Positions 6,663 through 13,068 of a stretch of 13,068 nt of DNA are shown one piece after another. The notes below the pieces were generated by a model, which saw only the letters and a list, made by a program, of their open reading frames with translations, was not told the DNA's origin and searched no databases. Positions within the stretch are counted from its first letter, which is position 1. Every line of letters begins with the position of its first letter. The position numbers and the translations under genes were made by a program. Source of the DNA: Deltaproteobacteria bacterium (lineage in GTDB: Bacteria > JAUYMQ01); NCBI GenBank assembly GCA_030698575.1, contig JAUYMQ010000281.1, positions 1 to 13,068 on the forward strand, in the 5' to 3' direction.

Positions 6663-8315
6663 ATGCACCGGGCCGGCATCATCATTGTCTTTCTGGCCGT
6701 AACCGCCTCCTATCTTCCGTTCGTTGACAAGGCATTTCATCTCGACGATCCGGTCTACCTGCGCGTTGCCCATGAAGTAGTCGCAGACCCCGCGAATTTC
6801 TACGGGTTCGACATCAACTGGTACGGCTACTTCGCGCCCGTCTATGAGGTCAACAAGAACCCGCCGCTGGTCAGCTTCTACGTCGCCGGCATGGCTCAGC
6901 TCGTCGGCTGGAGCGAACGCGGCGTGCATCTCGCGATGCTCCTGCCCGCCCTCGGACTGATTCTCGGAACCTATCTGCTTGCTCGCCGTCTGGGGGCCCA
7001 GCCGCTCGTGGCGGCGCTCGCCACCTGGCTCACGCCCGTGGTCCTGGTCTCGAGCACCACCGTCATGTCCGATGTCCTCATGCTGGCCCTCTGGTGCTGG
7101 GCGGTGTTCTTGTGGGTGAGCGGGCTCGAGGAGAGAAGCACCCCGCGACTGATCGCGGCGGGCCTGCTCATGGGCCTCTGCGCGCTCGCCAAGTACTTCG
7201 GCCTCGCCCTGACACCGCTGCTGCTCGCCTACGGGCTTTTCCGTGAGCGGCGCGCCGGGGCCTGGCTGCTCGTTTTCCTGATTCCCGTCGCCATCGTGGG
7301 GGCCTATCAGTTCTACGTTCGCGCCCGCTACGGGCTGGATCCCCTGATGGACGTGGCGCAGTACGCGCTCACGCTGGAGTCCAAGAGCAGATACAGCTAT
7401 CCGGAGAAGCTGCTGGTGGGTCTGGTATTTCTCGGCGGATGTCTTCTCCCGACCCTGCTCTTTGCGCCCCTTTGCTGGTCGCGCTCCGTTCTCGCGGGGG
7501 GGCTTGGCGCCCTGGTCGCTGGCGCGGCCGCCGTCCCCCTGGTCGGAGAGCTGGGCGGCTTTCCCCTGGCGGCGGCAGGGGCGATCCGGTGGGGCGTGGC
7601 GCTGCAGGTCGTGATCTTCGCACTGGCCGGCGCGCAGATCATCGCCCTCGCGGCCGCGGATCTCAGCCGGCGGCGGGACGCAGGCGCTCTCCTGCTCGTG
7701 CTCTGGGTGGGGGGCGTCTGGATCTTCGCAACCTTCACGAACTGGACCACAACGGCCCGGGCGGTGCTTCCGGCCGCGCCCGCCGTCGGAATCGTGATAG
7801 CCCGCCGCCTCTCTCTTACAGAGTCGGCGTTCTCCCTTTCGCGAAAGCGGTTCATAACGATTGCGCTCGTTGTGGGGCTGCTCATTTCAGGGGCTGTGGC
7901 CTGGGGCGACTACAGGCTTGCCGGTTCGGCCCGTTCGGCGGCGGAGGAGCTTTCGGGCCGGTACGCGCGGGGGGGAAGCCGTCTGTTCTTCCAGGGTGGA
8001 TGGGGTTTCCAGCACTACATGGAGAAGGCCGGGGCAACGCGCACGAGCTGGGACGGCACGCAGTTCTCGCCCGGCGACATCCTGCTCGTGCCGGGCCAGG
8101 GCTCGAACCTCTTTCCGCCTCCGCAGAATCTCACCCGGGTTCTCGAGGAAGTGAAGTACACGCCGACCTCCTGGATCTCCGTCATGTCCAAGCTGGAGGG
8201 CGCGGGTTTCTACGCATCGCTCTTCGGTCCGCTCCCCTTTGTCTTCGGTCCGACCTCGCCCGAACGCTACTACGCCTTCCGCGTCGAGAAACCCTTCGTT
8301 CTGAAGCGAGAGTAG
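6663..8315 (+). CDS. GT-C fold membrane glycosyltransferase (PMT/ArnT-like)
   Basis: Polytopic inner-membrane protein of 550 residues, probably transferring a sugar from a polyprenyl-phosphate donor on the outer face of the membrane. The substrate is unknown. Seen: a first membrane span (about 5-20), then the loop motif FHLDDPVY with Asp28-Asp29, typical of the catalytic Asp in the first extracytoplasmic loop of GT-C enzymes. A KNPPL motif (65-69) resembles the (H/K)PPL of PMT-type proteins. About ten further hydrophobic spans follow between 88 and 412, including a TARAVLPAAPAV segment. A soluble domain (about 418-550) ends the protein and contains no motif I recognise. It starts 11 nt after pafA without a clear Shine-Dalgarno, so it is probably read through from the proteasome operon. 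A functional link to pupylation is not shown. Confidence 0.8.
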   Translation: MHRAGIIIVFLAVTASYLPFVDKAFHLDDPVYLRVAHEVVADPANFYGFDINWYGYFAPVYEVNKNPPLVSFYVAGMAQLVGWSERGVHLAMLLPALGLILGTYLLARRLGAQPLVAALATWLTPVVLVSSTTVMSDVLMLALWCWAVFLWVSGLEERSTPRLIAAGLLMGLCALAKYFGLALTPLLLAYGLFRERRAGAWLLVFLIPVAIVGAYQFYVRARYGLDPLMDVAQYALTLESKSRYSYPEKLLVGLVFLGGCLLPTLLFAPLCWSRSVLAGGLGALVAGAAAVPLVGELGGFPLAAAGAIRWGVALQVVIFALAGAQIIALAAADLSRRRDAGALLLVLWVGGVWIFATFTNWTTTARAVLPAAPAVGIVIARRLSLTESAFSLSRKRFITIALVVGLLISGAVAWGDYRLAGSARSAAEELSGRYARGGSRLFFQGGWGFQHYMEKAGATRTSWDGTQFSPGDILLVPGQGSNLFPPPQNLTRVLEEVKYTPTSWISVMSKLEGAGFYASLFGPLPFVFGPTSPERYYAFRVEKPFVLKRE

Positions 8316-8318
8316 AGT

Positions 8319-8337
8319 TCCGGCGATCCGCGCCGGA
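8319..8337. terminator. Hairpin between converging genes
   Basis: TCCGGCG (8319-8325) and CGCCGGA (8331-8337) form a perfect 7-bp stem with a 5-nt loop. It lies in the 34-nt gap between the glycosyltransferase stop and the mltG stop on the other strand. There is no T-tract on either strand, so a bidirectional terminator is suggested by position rather than by a complete signal. Confidence 0.35.
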
Positions 8338-8349
8338 GGCGCCTGAAGT

Positions 8350-9438
8350 TCAGGATCGCGATTCCGCGTTCGGCGCGGGCGCGGCGCGGGGGCGCTTCTG
8401 GTAGCGGCGGACGGCGCGGTTGTGCTCGGCCAGGGTGCGCGAGAACGCGTGCGAGCCGTCGTTCCGGCTTACGAAGTAGAGGTAGTCGTCGGGCGCGGGC
8501 TCGAGCACCCCTCGCAGGGCCGCCCGGCCCGGATTGGCGATCGGTCCCGGCGGGAGTCCCGCGCGGACGTAGGTGTTGTAGGGACCGGGCCGGGCGAGGT
8601 GCTCGCGCGTCAGGTTGCCGTCAAAATCCGCTATCCCGTAGATGACCGTCGGATCACTCTGGAGCCGCATGCCCAGGCGCAGGCGGTTCAGGAAGACGGC
8701 GGCGATGAGCGCCCTCTCCCCGGGGACGCCGGTTTCCTTCTCGACGATGGACGCGAGCGTCACGATCTCGTGCTCGCTGAGATCCCCCCCCGCCTCCGCT
8801 CCTGCAGCGGCCTTTTCCTCGGCGTAGACCTCCCTGAAACGTGAAACGAGCCGCTTCAGAATCGCCCCGGCGGACATTCCGCGCGTGAAGGCGTAGGTAT
8901 CGGGAAAGCAGTAGCCCTCGAGCGTCTCTCCGGGCAGATCCAGCGCGCGGGCGAAAGCCGGGTCGCCGGACAGCGCCAGGAGTTCCGCCCGTCGCGCGAG
9001 ATTGGCCCCCGCGATGGCGTCGGCCATCTGCGCGACGGTCCACCCTTCCTGCAGCGTCACGAAGTGGCGCTTCGTGCGGCCGCTCCGCAGGATCGTGAGG
9101 ACCTCCCAGGGAGATCCCCCCTCGGCGAATTCGTATTCCCCCGCCCGGAGTTCCCCCTGCGCCCCTGCGGCGAAAGCGAGCATGACGAAAAGCCGGGGGC
9201 GCCCGATCACGCCCGCGTCCTCGAGGGCCGCGGCGATGTCGGCCAGCCCCGCTCCTTTCGAAATGTCCACGACGGCGGGCGACTTCGAATGGGGGGTCGG
9301 GGTGCGCGCCCAGAGGGCGAAAAGAAAGACGGCGGCGATCAGGACGAGTGAAGCCAGGACGACGAGGGGCCCGAGCAGGCGGCGGGCAAGGCTCCACCGA
9401 TGCGGCGGGGGCGCGGGCTGGGGGGCCGGGTCACTCAT
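8350..9438 (-). CDS. mltG: Endolytic peptidoglycan transglycosylase MltG (YceG-like)
   Basis: Inner-membrane lytic transglycosylase that cuts nascent glycan strands and so helps terminate peptidoglycan chains. With the ATG at 9438 it has 362 residues. A Pro-rich cytoplasmic tail is followed by one membrane anchor (about 22-43), then a LysM-like/YceG region (about 55-125). The catalytic block is LASIVEKETG, with the likely Glu at about 233. RLGMRLQSDPTVIYG and YNTYVRAGLPPGPIANPG are signature motifs of the family. The start overlaps the ruvX stop as ATGAGTGA (8 nt), suggesting coupled translation. Another in-frame ATG at 9453 would add five residues, and neither start has a strong Shine-Dalgarno. 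A diderm or other walled cell is implied. Confidence 0.93.
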   Translation of the reverse strand: MSDPAPQPAPPPHRWSLARRLLGPLVVLASLVLIAAVFLFALWARTPTPHSKSPAVVDISKGAGLADIAAALEDAGVIGRPRLFVMLAFAAGAQGELRAGEYEFAEGGSPWEVLTILRSGRTKRHFVTLQEGWTVAQMADAIAGANLARRAELLALSGDPAFARALDLPGETLEGYCFPDTYAFTRGMSAGAILKRLVSRFREVYAEEKAAAGAEAGGDLSEHEIVTLASIVEKETGVPGERALIAAVFLNRLRLGMRLQSDPTVIYGIADFDGNLTREHLARPGPYNTYVRAGLPPGPIANPGRAALRGVLEPAPDDYLYFVSRNDGSHAFSRTLAEHNRAVRRYQKRPRAAPAPNAESRS

Positions 9439-9862
9439 TGCGGGGCGGCGCATGCTTGATCGACTCGATATAGCCTTCGAGGATGAGTTGCGCGGCGATG
9501 CGATCGACCAGCTGCCGTTTCTTCGATCCCCTGACCCGCCCCTCGGCGAGCGCCCGCTCCGCGGCGACCGTGGTCATCCGCTCGTCCCAGGTGTCGACCG
9601 GAATGCCGAGCGCCTCCCCCAGCTCGCGGGCGAAGGCCAGCGCCTCCTCCGCCCGGGGCCCCGGGGTGCCGTTCATGTTGAGGGGAAGCCCCAGGACCAC
9701 GCGCTCGACGCCATGGGCCTCGACCAGCCCCCGGACCGCCTCGATGAAACCCTTCCGGCCGCGCCGTTCGATGGTCGGCAGGCCCTGGGCGGTCAGGCCG
9801 AGGGGGTCGCTGAGCGCGACGCCGACGCGCCGGGTTCCGAGGTCGAGGGCAAGAATTCGCAT
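9431..9862 (-). CDS. ruvX: RuvX/YqgF family RNase H-like nuclease
   Basis: Member of the YqgF/RuvX family (RNase H fold), implicated in 16S rRNA 5'-end maturation and in Holliday-junction resolution. The 143-residue protein begins MRILALDLGTRRVGVALSD, with the first catalytic Asp at position 7. LGLPLNMNGT (58-67), DERMTT (93-98) and VDRIAAQLIL (119-128, Asp120) complete the family pattern. Length is close to the 138 of E. coli YqgF. The frame stays open upstream to an ATG at 9940, but that stretch contains the promoter at 9912-9940, so the start at 9862 is preferred. It is the first gene of a two-gene unit with mltG. Confidence 0.92.
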   Translation of the reverse strand: MRILALDLGTRRVGVALSDPLGLTAQGLPTIERRGRKGFIEAVRGLVEAHGVERVVLGLPLNMNGTPGPRAEEALAFARELGEALGIPVDTWDERMTTVAAERALAEGRVRGSKKRQLVDRIAAQLILEGYIESIKHAPPRNE

Positions 9863-9911
9863 GGGGCGGCGAGAATCTCCGGCGCGGGGTGTGAGCTGGG
9901 GGGGAGAGAAA

Positions 9912-9940
9912 ATTATGGCCTCCGGGGCGCCCCGCATCAA
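9912..9940 (-). promoter_or_regulatory. Sigma70-type promoter for ruvX-mltG with palindromic spacer
   Basis: On the minus strand TTGATG (9940-9935) and CATAAT (9917-9912) are separated by exactly 17 nt, matching the -35 and -10 consensus at 4/6 and 5/6 positions. Transcription would begin near 9905, about 43 nt before the ruvX ATG. The spacer contains a perfect 12-bp palindrome CGGGGCGCCCCG (9923-9934), a possible operator, though chance in GC-rich DNA is possible. Confidence 0.6.
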
Positions 9941-9996
9941 CCGTCCGGTGACGCGCTAAAGGTTTTTCCCGGGCGCTCCGATCTAGGAAGCGTGGA

Positions 9997-10032
9997 GGGA
10001 TCCAGGAGCCCGGGCGCCCCGGTGCGGATCCC
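9997..10032 (+). promoter_or_regulatory. Nested hairpins in the leader of the HEAT-repeat gene
   Basis: GGGATCC (9997-10003) pairs with GGATCCC (10026-10032), enclosing CCGGG/CCCGG (10010-10014 and 10018-10022). It ends directly before the purine-rich ribosome binding site at 10033-10043. CCCGGGCGC also occurs as a direct repeat at 9968-9976 and 10009-10017. The structure may influence translation, but GGATCC and CCCGGG are self-complementary, so chance pairing is likely in such GC-rich DNA. Confidence 0.25.
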
Positions 10033-10046
10033 GGAGGGAGGGGACA

Positions 10047-10613
10047 GTGTACGAGCAGCGAATCCAGAAGCTCAAGGTGATGCTGAAGGACGCCATTCCC
10101 GAGGTTCGCAACGCGGCGGCCCAGGCCATCGATCAGCTTCAGGCGAAGGCCTCGATCGATCGCTTCCAGCAGATCCTGGAGGGGGACGACAACGCCGCAA
10201 AACTCCGGGCCGTCTACGCCCTGAGCGAGCTGGACGGCGATGAGTCCCTGAAGCTCATCGTGGGGGCCCTGAAGAACGACAGCCCCGATGTCCGGTGCAC
10301 GGTCATCCGAATTCTCGGCGAGAAGGCCGATCCGCGCACGCTCGGTCCGGTCTTCGAGCAGCTCGACGATCCCGATCCCGCCATCCAGGCGCTGGTCATC
10401 GAGGCGCTCGGCAATTTCCGTGATCGGCGGCTGGCGGACAGCTTCCTTTCGATGCTCTCGAGCGACAACCCAGACATCCTGACCCGCGTGGTGATCGCCC
10501 TGGGACGCCTGGGCGAAACGCGCGCCGAGCAGGCCTTCGTCGAGCTCCTGGGTCACCCGCAGCCCGCCGTGCGCGAGGCGGCAGCCGGCGCTCTCGGCTC
10601 CCTCGGCGCCTGA
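10047..10613 (+). CDS. Small HEAT-repeat protein
   Basis: An all-helical scaffold of 188 residues with six tandem HEAT/PBS-lyase-type repeats at a strict 31-residue period, beginning at about residues 17, 48, 79, 110, 141 and 172. Each repeat has the pattern xPDVRxxxIxxLGxL, for example SPDVRCTVIRILGEK and QPAVREAAAGALGSL. There is no signal peptide, membrane span or catalytic motif, so it is probably a cytoplasmic protein-binding module. The start is GTG at 10047, preceded by GGAGGGAGGGG (10033-10043). No in-frame ATG precedes the second residue of the first helix. It is divergent from ruvX and converges on the HD-GYP gene, whose upstream partner also encodes HEAT repeats. A shared pathway is possible but unproven. 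Confidence 0.85.
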   Translation: MYEQRIQKLKVMLKDAIPEVRNAAAQAIDQLQAKASIDRFQQILEGDDNAAKLRAVYALSELDGDESLKLIVGALKNDSPDVRCTVIRILGEKADPRTLGPVFEQLDDPDPAIQALVIEALGNFRDRRLADSFLSMLSSDNPDILTRVVIALGRLGETRAEQAFVELLGHPQPAVREAAAGALGSLGA

Positions 10614-10634
10614 CCCCGACCTGACCCGCGTTTG

Positions 10635-11987
10635 CTAGCCGATGTATTTCGCCGGATCGATTCCGTAAAGGATGGGATTCGTGCTCGCGACGACCTCACG
10701 CCTCTCGCCGCCGGGGCCTGTCGCGTCCTTCAACAGATCCACCTCCAGAGGCTCCGGAAGCAGCGCACCTCCACTCTCGATGATGATCTTGACCTTGGGC
10801 AGGGTGACGTCGAGGTGATTGGGCGTGATGATCACGCCAATCTCGTTCGTGGTGAGCCGGACGTAGGTCCCGGCGGGGTACGTCCCGAGCATGTCCACGA
10901 AACTCTCGAGCATGTCGGGGTCGAGATCCTTCCCCGCCAGGCGCCTCATGAGCTTGACGGCCTCGGTTGCAGGGCGGGGTTTTTGGTAGGGCCGCAGTGT
11001 CGTGAGCGCGTCGTAACAATCCGCGATCGCCACAGCCATGCTGTAGGGGTGCACCGTCCGGGACTTCTCGATGGTGGGGTAGCCCTGCAGGTTGTACTTG
11101 ACGTGGTGCATCAGGATCATCTCGTGCGCGGAGTGGGGAATGCTCTTCATGCGGGAGACGATCTCCGCCCCGAGAACCGGGTGCTTCTTCATGATGGCCA
11201 TTTCTGCTTCCGTGAGGCTCCCGGGCTTCTTGATGATCTCTTCAGCCGTTCGGACCTTTCCCACGTCGTGCAGCATCCCCGCCAGGCCGACGGCACGCAT
11301 TTCCTCGCCGCGCAGCCCCTGGTGGGCCGCAAAGGCAAGGCAGAGGATGCCGACGTTGATCGAGTGAACGTAGGTGTAGTCGTCGTAGCCCTTGAGCATC
11401 GTGAGCGCGAGCAGGGCGTCCTTATCCTTGAGGACAACATCGCTCATCTCGGCGATGACGCCGTTCGCCGTCTCGCCCGAAGGGATGCGCCCCATGCGCA
11501 ACTCGGACATGATGTCGAAGACCACGGTGAGAGAGCGATCGTAGACCTCCCGCGCACGTTCGCGGAGATCCTCCTCCTGCAAATCCTTGATCTTGATGTG
11601 CTCGACCCGCTGCTCAGCCAGGACGGCGGCGATGCCTCCCTTCGCCACTGCGTCTTCAATTTTCAGTGCCAGGGCGTTCACGAGGGCGGTCAGCTCTTCC
11701 TGGGCGAGGCCGCCGCTGAAGGTGATCGACTCGATCTGGTGACCCTTCAGGCGCCCGTAGATTTCCTTCCAGAGGCTGTCGGTTTCGTAGAAGGGGATTT
11801 CATCGAACAGGAGCACGTCATCGATGATTCCCATCACGAGCGGATCGCGCTCCTTGAAGAGGGCGACGATCCTCTCATGAGCCTGCTGAACCGGCCGGGA
11901 TATGGCGGGATGTGACGGCGGGTAGAGGCTCAGGTTCCTGAGCGCGCTGCAGAAGAGCTTTGCCGTCTGTGTCAGTGCTTCCTTCAT
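10635..11987 (-). CDS. HD-GYP-type phosphohydrolase domain protein (degenerate motif)
   Basis: Cytoplasmic protein of 450 residues. Residues 1-180 are mainly helical with no recognised sensor domain; they contain LYPPSHPAI (21-29), a segment I associate with N-termini of similar proteins. Residues about 195-375 form an HD-GYP domain, a family that degrades cyclic di-GMP: HSINVG (208-213), LHDVGK with His240-Asp241, KHPVLGAEI (268-276), MHHVKYNLQGYP (293-304) and IADCYDALTTLRPY (321-334). In the signature HHExxDGxGYP, the Glu, Asp and first Gly are replaced by Val, Asn and Leu, while HH and GYP remain. Activity may be altered or lost, leaving a binding role. Residues about 376-420 form a small beta-rich tail. 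The ATG at 11987 lies 25 nt after the upstream HEAT gene, so the two are probably co-transcribed. The frame is open further upstream but would overlap that gene. Confidence 0.88.
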   Translation of the reverse strand: MKEALTQTAKLFCSALRNLSLYPPSHPAISRPVQQAHERIVALFKERDPLVMGIIDDVLLFDEIPFYETDSLWKEIYGRLKGHQIESITFSGGLAQEELTALVNALALKIEDAVAKGGIAAVLAEQRVEHIKIKDLQEEDLRERAREVYDRSLTVVFDIMSELRMGRIPSGETANGVIAEMSDVVLKDKDALLALTMLKGYDDYTYVHSINVGILCLAFAAHQGLRGEEMRAVGLAGMLHDVGKVRTAEEIIKKPGSLTEAEMAIMKKHPVLGAEIVSRMKSIPHSAHEMILMHHVKYNLQGYPTIEKSRTVHPYSMAVAIADCYDALTTLRPYQKPRPATEAVKLMRRLAGKDLDPDMLESFVDMLGTYPAGTYVRLTTNEIGVIITPNHLDVTLPKVKIIIESGGALLPEPLEVDLLKDATGPGGERREVVASTNPILYGIDPAKYIG

Positions 11988-12012
11988 GGTCGTCCTGTCG
12001 CCTTCCGGGTGC

Positions 12013-13068
12013 TCAGCCCTTTGCCTCGGCATGAAGTGCGGTGCGGCAGACCCGGGCGATCTCCCGGTTGCCCGAGTCGACGCCGCCCGCAAGAACGGCC
12101 CGCGCCTCCTCGGTGTCGATGCGCGCGAGCGCCTGGGCGGCGATGACGCGCAGCCCCTCGTTCCTGGCCCGCGCGAGCAGCGAGCGCCGCCTGAAGAGCC
12201 GTCCGAGCAGCGGAACGGACTGCGGCGTGCCGATCTTGGCCAGGGCCTTGATGATTTCATGTTGCAGCGCGAGATTCGTGAAGACCACGCGGCGCGGGAG
12301 CATGGCGCCCAGGGCCGGGATGGCCTCGTGGTCGCGCAGCACCCCGAGCGCGAATGCGGCCAGCAGCTGCAACTCGCCGCGGGCGTGGGTCAGGAAACGC
12401 TCTAGAACCTTGCGGGACTCCGGATGCCGGATTTTGCCGAAGGCCCGGAGCGCCTCTTTTGCCACCCGTGGCTCCGCGTTCGAGGTAAGCGGCTCGAGGC
12501 TCGAAAGGGAGGAGGGATCTCCGATCTCGCCGAGAATGGCCACCGCGTTGCGTATGACGTACCAGCGATCGTCATTCAGGACATCGAGCAGCGGCGGCAC
12601 GGCCGCTTCCCCGAAACCGCGTATGACGGTCGAGAGAACGCGGCGCGCGTGGATGACCTTCGCGCGCCCCAGGTGGTCAATGAGCTGGGGAATGATCTCG
12701 GAACTCATCTGTCCGAGCAGCGTGATGAGCTTCGCGGCGGCGCCTGGCCGCGAGGCCATCGCCTTGTCGACCAGGAAATCGATGGCCGGCGGCGTCGCCA
12801 GCTCGCGAAGCGCCCAGAGGGCGTGGGGAACGAGATCCCGCTCGCGATCCTCGCGCCCGGCGGCGTGGGAGGAAAGAACGCGCAGGGCGCGGTGGACGTC
12901 CTCGAGTTCGGCGGGGGGTGATGCCGAATTCACCAGCGAGACCAGTGCGGCGGCGCGCTCGCCGTAGGCGCGCGCCTCGGTCGCGGCGTTCAGCTCCAGG
13001 AGGAGCTTGACGATCTGCTCCTGCAGGGGCGTTGCGTCTTCGGGAAGCGCGAACGGATCTTCTTCGGG
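12013..13068 (-). CDS. HEAT-repeat protein, N-terminus outside the window
   Basis: The reading frame is open without a stop to the window edge (at least 351 residues), so the gene is cut at its 5' end. A GTG at 12933 has been a possible start, but the coding pattern continues upstream as helical sequence (EQIVKLLLELNAATEARAYG), so I treat the gene as partial. The visible part is a chain of HEAT/armadillo-type helical repeats of about 31-38 residues, such as DRWYVIRNAVAILGEIGDPS and NAEPRVAKEALRAFGKIRHPE. It has no membrane span, and no catalytic motif is seen. It lies directly upstream of the HD-GYP gene on the same strand and could be its partner scaffold. The product's function is unknown. 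Confidence 0.85.
   Translation of the reverse strand, partial: PEEDPFALPEDATPLQEQIVKLLLELNAATEARAYGERAAALVSLVNSASPPAELEDVHRALRVLSSHAAGREDRERDLVPHALWALRELATPPAIDFLVDKAMASRPGAAAKLITLLGQMSSEIIPQLIDHLGRAKVIHARRVLSTVIRGFGEAAVPPLLDVLNDDRWYVIRNAVAILGEIGDPSSLSSLEPLTSNAEPRVAKEALRAFGKIRHPESRKVLERFLTHARGELQLLAAFALGVLRDHEAIPALGAMLPRRVVFTNLALQHEIIKALAKIGTPQSVPLLGRLFRRRSLLARARNEGLRVIAAQALARIDTEEARAVLAGGVDSGNREIARVCRTALHAEAKG

Noticed and set aside
7439-8404. 321-codon plus-strand frame overlapping the glycosyltransferase
   Set aside because: Arg/Gly/Ala-rich out-of-frame product. The overlapping frame has consistent membrane segments and GT-C motifs.
9863-9940. 26-residue N-terminal extension of RuvX starting at 9940
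   Set aside because: The extension lacks family similarity and would require the promoter boxes at 9912-9940 to be coding. The family's proteins start at the MRILALDLG motif.
11988-12260. Long N-terminal extension of the HD-GYP protein
   Set aside because: It would overlap the HEAT gene in another frame by about 250 nt and is Arg/Ser/Pro-rich. MKEALTQ at 11987 is a natural start after the HEAT gene stop.

Overview
This window carries a complete Pup-proteasome system: proteasomal ATPase, depupylase, Pup, proteasome beta and alpha subunits, and Pup ligase. It lies in a GC-rich chromosome that looks non-actinobacterial. The neighbours are a GT-C membrane glycosyltransferase, an mltG-ruvX operon, HEAT-repeat proteins and an HD-GYP protein. 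HD-GYP and HEAT-repeat signalling genes suggest an uncultured Gram-negative-type lineage. Pup-proteasomes are known in a few such groups, for example Leptospirillum/Nitrospirae. The phylum cannot be fixed from this sequence alone.

Layout, plus strand, 1-8315: a structured leader (10-66) precedes the Mpa/ARC ATPase gene (78-1727). A GC-rich terminator-like hairpin (1743-1770) follows. Then comes a tight run of dop (1915-3402), pup (3475-3738), prcB (3740-4543), prcA (4543-5241), pafA (5245-6651) and the glycosyltransferase (6663-8315). From pup to the glycosyltransferase the gaps are 11 nt or less and prcB/prcA share one base, so this part looks like one translationally coupled operon. PafA should ligate the C-terminal Glu of Pup to target lysines, and Dop should remove it. 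The ATPase should bind Pup with its coiled coil and unfold the target into the PrcA/PrcB barrel, docking through its C-terminal GQYL. All catalytic signatures I looked for are intact, so the system should be functional. Pup is unusual: 87 residues long, with an extended N-terminus, and a gene-encoded C-terminal GGE that needs no deamidation.

Layout, 8316-13068: on the minus strand, ruvX (9431-9862) and mltG (8350-9438) overlap by 8 nt and are driven by a good sigma70-type promoter (9912-9940). A small HEAT-repeat gene (10047-10613) is on the plus strand. It converges with a minus-strand pair: an HD-GYP-type protein (10635-11987) and, upstream of it, a HEAT-repeat gene that runs off the window edge (12013-13068). 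No rRNA, tRNA, CRISPR array, insertion sequence or broken gene was seen. No gene-free stretch exceeds 190 nt.
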